In this document: piece by piece, positions 61,647-64,000 of the stretch
Layout of the letters: every line of letters starts with the position of its first letter
Position numbering within the stretch: the first letter of the stretch is position 1
Assembly (NCBI GenBank): GCA_047605645.1
Contig: JASGFJ010000006.1
Coordinates: forward strand, 1-64,000
Direction of reading: 5' to 3'
Origin: UBA1309 sp047605645
Lineage (GTDB): Bacteria; Bacteroidota; Bacteroidia; Bacteroidales; Dysgonomonadaceae
Length of the DNA stretch: 64,000 bases
Notes under the pieces: generated by a model
Database searches by the model: none
Told to the model about the DNA's origin: nothing
The model's input: only the letters and a program-made list of their open reading frames with translations
Program-made: the position numbers and the translations under genes

Positions 61647-63860
61647 CTATTGAGGGTTTCTCAATAGAGATTTTTTTACTTTTGTCTTCAACCCTTTAGG
61701 TATTAAACGTCCAATGCGCTGTTTTTGCTTTAAAGTAAATAATGCGTCAATGGGTTTCGTTACCGAAAGAAAGATCCGATAGAATATGCTTTTCAGGTTT
61801 CTGTCTTTCGGTTTGTAATCTCTCAAAGTGGTGTCGTGGAGATATTTCCACCATTCTTTTCTAAATGGGTGAATACATAGTTGAGACCATGGTTTGACAG
61901 GCCCTACGAAATGAACAATGACAGGATCTTTTTGCGCTTTTTTTATTTCCTGTGAAGACCAGATTTGAAGAGCGACATCGCTGTGTACTCCAAAGTTGAA
62001 ATTGTATTCAGGAGGTAAAAAAAGTACCTTTTCCTGGCATAAATAATTCAGAAAGTCCTGATCCGGCAATCCTGTTTTATCAAAGTTCTTATGAATAAAG
62101 TCAATGCCTTGCTCCATAAAGTTACACTGCCTTAATTCTTTAAGATTCATTAGACATACTCCGGAATTGAAGTAAAAACTTGTGCGTGTTATCCCTAATC
62201 TGCTTAGAAAATGTGGAGAGTAAATTGGCATAGTATCTTGTACTGCAGCTAGATAATGCTGACTGATATCTGTCTGATAGATACCTGTTAGTGATTTGCG
62301 GACAATAACATCTCCGTCGAGATACAATATCTTGTCGATTTCAGAAGCAAGGTAAGGAAGAAATAAACGCAGCAAAGCACTTTTGCTGTGTCTTGTCTCC
62401 GGAAATACATCAAGTGCAGCATTCGTGACTGTCAGAGGATGAAAAAAAGCTTGATGAGCGGAAATGAAATCTTTTATATATTGAAGATCGGTGCCTTTTA
62501 AAGCACTGTCTATATAAAGCAGGTATATATGAATCTCACTGTTCGGATTGTTTACAAAAATGGATTGTAACAAAACGGTAAGAGGTACCATATAGGCTGA
62601 ATCAGCAGCAATTGCAATGTTCAAAATCTGCTTATCACTATTGGTATAGTTATCAGAGAGCGGAATGACGTCCTCCTTCTCGATGCCGTTAACGGGAGTT
62701 CTTCCTATTAAGAAATTGTTCTTTTTTTGCTTGGCTATCTTTTCGATTAAATGCAAAGAAAATTTTTCTCTTGCATTTATAACGATAATTTGATCAAAAT
62801 CTTCATCCTGGGCAATTCGTATAATTCGTTCTAATGTTGGTTTATCTGCTTCTCCTTGATTTGGAATGAATCGAATGGGTGCATGCTGTTTCGAAGGGAG
62901 AATCGCTTCCTTATGGTGAATCCCGTTGTCTACATACCAAATAGAAAGAGAGTTTTCTAAGCTTGATAATGCATGCATGACATCTGCTGTTTGATCCGAA
63001 TTGGCAGCAGGAATGACTATTGCTAACATTTTGGGTATAGTCCTAAGCGCGATGTAAGGAACCTTGCCTAAACGCGCTGCAGTTTCTGAAAAGGAACTGG
63101 CAGAAGACCCAAACAAAGTTCTGGTTCTGGATAGAGTGTAGAGCTCGACTAAAGCATCCTGCATTCCATTCACACTATTCCGGTCTGTAGACTTATCCAG
63201 AAAATGGATTCTTTTTGGGAAACGTTGTGTAAGTTGTTGCTTATCTGGTTCAGAGTCGGATGCAAGATAAAATTCAGCCTGATTATCTGTTGTGATAACC
63301 TCCTCTACCTTGTTGATAAAGAGCTCCGTTGGACTGAGGGCAATGGAGGCTGTGTTATCTGTTCGTCGTATGTGTATTCCATAGGTGTGTTCATTAAAAG
63401 AGGCCGTGTTTTCTTCAATTCTATGCTTGAGTGCCAAAGTTGGGTTCAACAAGGAGAAAAAGGCATGTGTTTGGGGTTTGTAGAAATATGTACAAGCCGC
63501 AATGTAGCTTCTCTTATTTTGTTTTACCCATTTAAAAAAATTGAAGTTGTCAAGCATCAACGTTGTTGATGCCTGTTCCTCGATGGAAGAATTAAACAGT
63601 ATTTTATGAAAAATATAAGGAATATAAAAATTCTTCCGGCGTGGTCTGTCGAAGATGAAATAGTCACAATACCTGGCTTCTTGGATTGTAACTCTTGAAG
63701 AATTAAAAGGAAGAAATAGTTGGTCGAAACGGCAATTTAATCCTTTGTCCTGAAACCAGATTATACGTAAACGCTGCCCTGTATCGTTCGTTAAAGCCAA
63801 AGCCGAGTCTATTGCTTTCATTCTATTGGCTAATCCTCCGTATGGAACGAGTGTTATCAT
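61647..63860 (-). CDS. Multi-domain glycosyltransferase (fucosyltransferase-like + GT8)
   Basis: A 737-residue protein with three parts. Residues 1-~275 look like a GT-B fucosyltransferase-type fold: GGLANRM at 8-14 and IHIRRTDN at ~159-166, comparable to the HxRRxD motif of alpha-1,2/alpha-1,6 fucosyltransferases. Residues ~277-410 resemble a degenerate GT2-like segment (MLAIVIPAANSDQTADVMHAL). Residues ~420-690 form a GT8 domain with LYLDGDVIV (~513, DxD) and HFVGPVKPW (~649). Start at ATG 63860, with TAAGTTTG (63880-63887) as -7 element. First gene of the operon. The acceptor is unknown. Confidence 0.8.
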   Translation of the reverse strand: MITLVPYGGLANRMKAIDSALALTNDTGQRLRIIWFQDKGLNCRFDQLFLPFNSSRVTIQEARYCDYFIFDRPRRKNFYIPYIFHKILFNSSIEEQASTTLMLDNFNFFKWVKQNKRSYIAACTYFYKPQTHAFFSLLNPTLALKHRIEENTASFNEHTYGIHIRRTDNTASIALSPTELFINKVEEVITTDNQAEFYLASDSEPDKQQLTQRFPKRIHFLDKSTDRNSVNGMQDALVELYTLSRTRTLFGSSASSFSETAARLGKVPYIALRTIPKMLAIVIPAANSDQTADVMHALSSLENSLSIWYVDNGIHHKEAILPSKQHAPIRFIPNQGEADKPTLERIIRIAQDEDFDQIIVINAREKFSLHLIEKIAKQKKNNFLIGRTPVNGIEKEDVIPLSDNYTNSDKQILNIAIAADSAYMVPLTVLLQSIFVNNPNSEIHIYLLYIDSALKGTDLQYIKDFISAHQAFFHPLTVTNAALDVFPETRHSKSALLRLFLPYLASEIDKILYLDGDVIVRKSLTGIYQTDISQHYLAAVQDTMPIYSPHFLSRLGITRTSFYFNSGVCLMNLKELRQCNFMEQGIDFIHKNFDKTGLPDQDFLNYLCQEKVLFLPPEYNFNFGVHSDVALQIWSSQEIKKAQKDPVIVHFVGPVKPWSQLCIHPFRKEWWKYLHDTTLRDYKPKDRNLKSIFYRIFLSVTKPIDALFTLKQKQRIGRLIPKGLKTKVKKSLLRNPQ

Positions 63861-63879
63861 ATTGTAATCAATTATAGTG

Positions 63880-63887
63880 CAAACTTA
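63880..63887 (-). promoter_or_regulatory. -7 element of the glycosyltransferase operon
   Basis: TAAGTTTG on the minus strand, 20 bases before the first start codon of the operon. Confidence 0.5.
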
Positions 63888-64000
63888 CTACAAAATCTTA
63901 TTATGGGGAGTATTTTTACTCTCTTTTGTCTTTTGTTGAAGTCGTTTTCGGTCAGTGATTTAATTTGAAAATGAGGCTCAAATATATCATAAAAAGCAGT

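Noticed and set aside
1..64000. tRNA or rRNA genes
   Set aside because: I looked for T-loop-like and acceptor-like patterns in the gaps and saw none; a tRNAscan run would be decisive.

Overview
The window is typical of an anaerobic member of the Bacteroidota, most likely order Bacteroidales. Evidence: many genes are preceded by the Bacteroidetes -7 element TAnnTTTG, often with TTTG/TTG about 19-20 bases upstream. S16 has a long Ala-rich tail, a DUF4469 relic is present, and the nrfHA-ccs and GH51/GH3 genes are of the kind found in this group. I did not identify tRNA, rRNA, CRISPR or complete IS elements.

Layout. (1) 1-9.2 kb is an AT-rich accessory region. It holds a truncated AlbA/RecG-like protein, a RhuM-Fic/Doc protein, an RNA-repair cluster (two RlaP-type nucleotidyltransferases, an unknown protein, RtcB), an SPFH protein coupled to an NAD-kinase-like protein, and a convergent NrtR-type NUDIX regulator. 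The NrtR gene and the SPFH operon share a 20-base operator (19/20 identical), which ties them into one regulon. (2) 10.2-17.3 kb is one operon encoding a complete HdrCBA-FlxDCBA flavin-based electron-bifurcating NADH dehydrogenase/heterodisulfide reductase, in mirror order to the Desulfovibrio flxABCD-hdrABC operon. (3) 17.4-24.1 kb holds an unknown gene, a Crp/Fnr regulator and a nitrite-ammonification operon (nrfH-nrfA-ccsB-ccsA). The nrf promoter carries a perfect 20-base palindrome near -41, and an intrinsic terminator separates nrfA from the cytochrome c biogenesis genes. (4) 24.2-34.4 kb is a secreted-hydrolase locus: a NUDIX-type (AraR-like) regulator, GH3, an outer-membrane barrel, an EEP-family lipoprotein, two secreted histidine phosphatases and an esterase-like alpha/beta hydrolase. 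A perfect operator palindrome lies in front of GH3. (5) 34.8-39.1 kb has a small monooxygenase and a ppx-ppk-ppx polyphosphate operon. (6) 39.1-40.2 kb is a gene-poor gap with seven tandem 23-bp hairpin units, an orphan terminator-like hairpin and a DUF4469 relic. (7) 40.2-57.2 kb is mostly housekeeping: rpsP, a FadL-type porin, nadE, ahpC, a TRIC channel, mnmA, GH51 arabinofuranosidase, pheS, a bifunctional nuclease, rsmE, a flavodoxin, a U32 peptidase-like protein and an inositol monophosphatase. A 1.2-kb gap here holds orphan terminators and imperfect repeats. (8) 57.5-63.9 kb is a minus-strand glycosyltransferase operon that starts with a 737-residue multi-domain fusion.

How they fit together. 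Flx-Hdr (NADH, ferredoxin and thiol/disulfide couples) and Nrf (nitrite to ammonium from quinol) are two redox modules flanking a Crp/Fnr gene, pointing to coordinated anaerobic redox control. The first 9 kb joins RNA repair and an NAD/ADP-ribose-sensing regulon. The Flx-Hdr operon is a known type of system in an unusual order. The NrtR-SPFH-NADK-like module and the co-regulated RlaP/RtcB units are the best candidates for something under-described.
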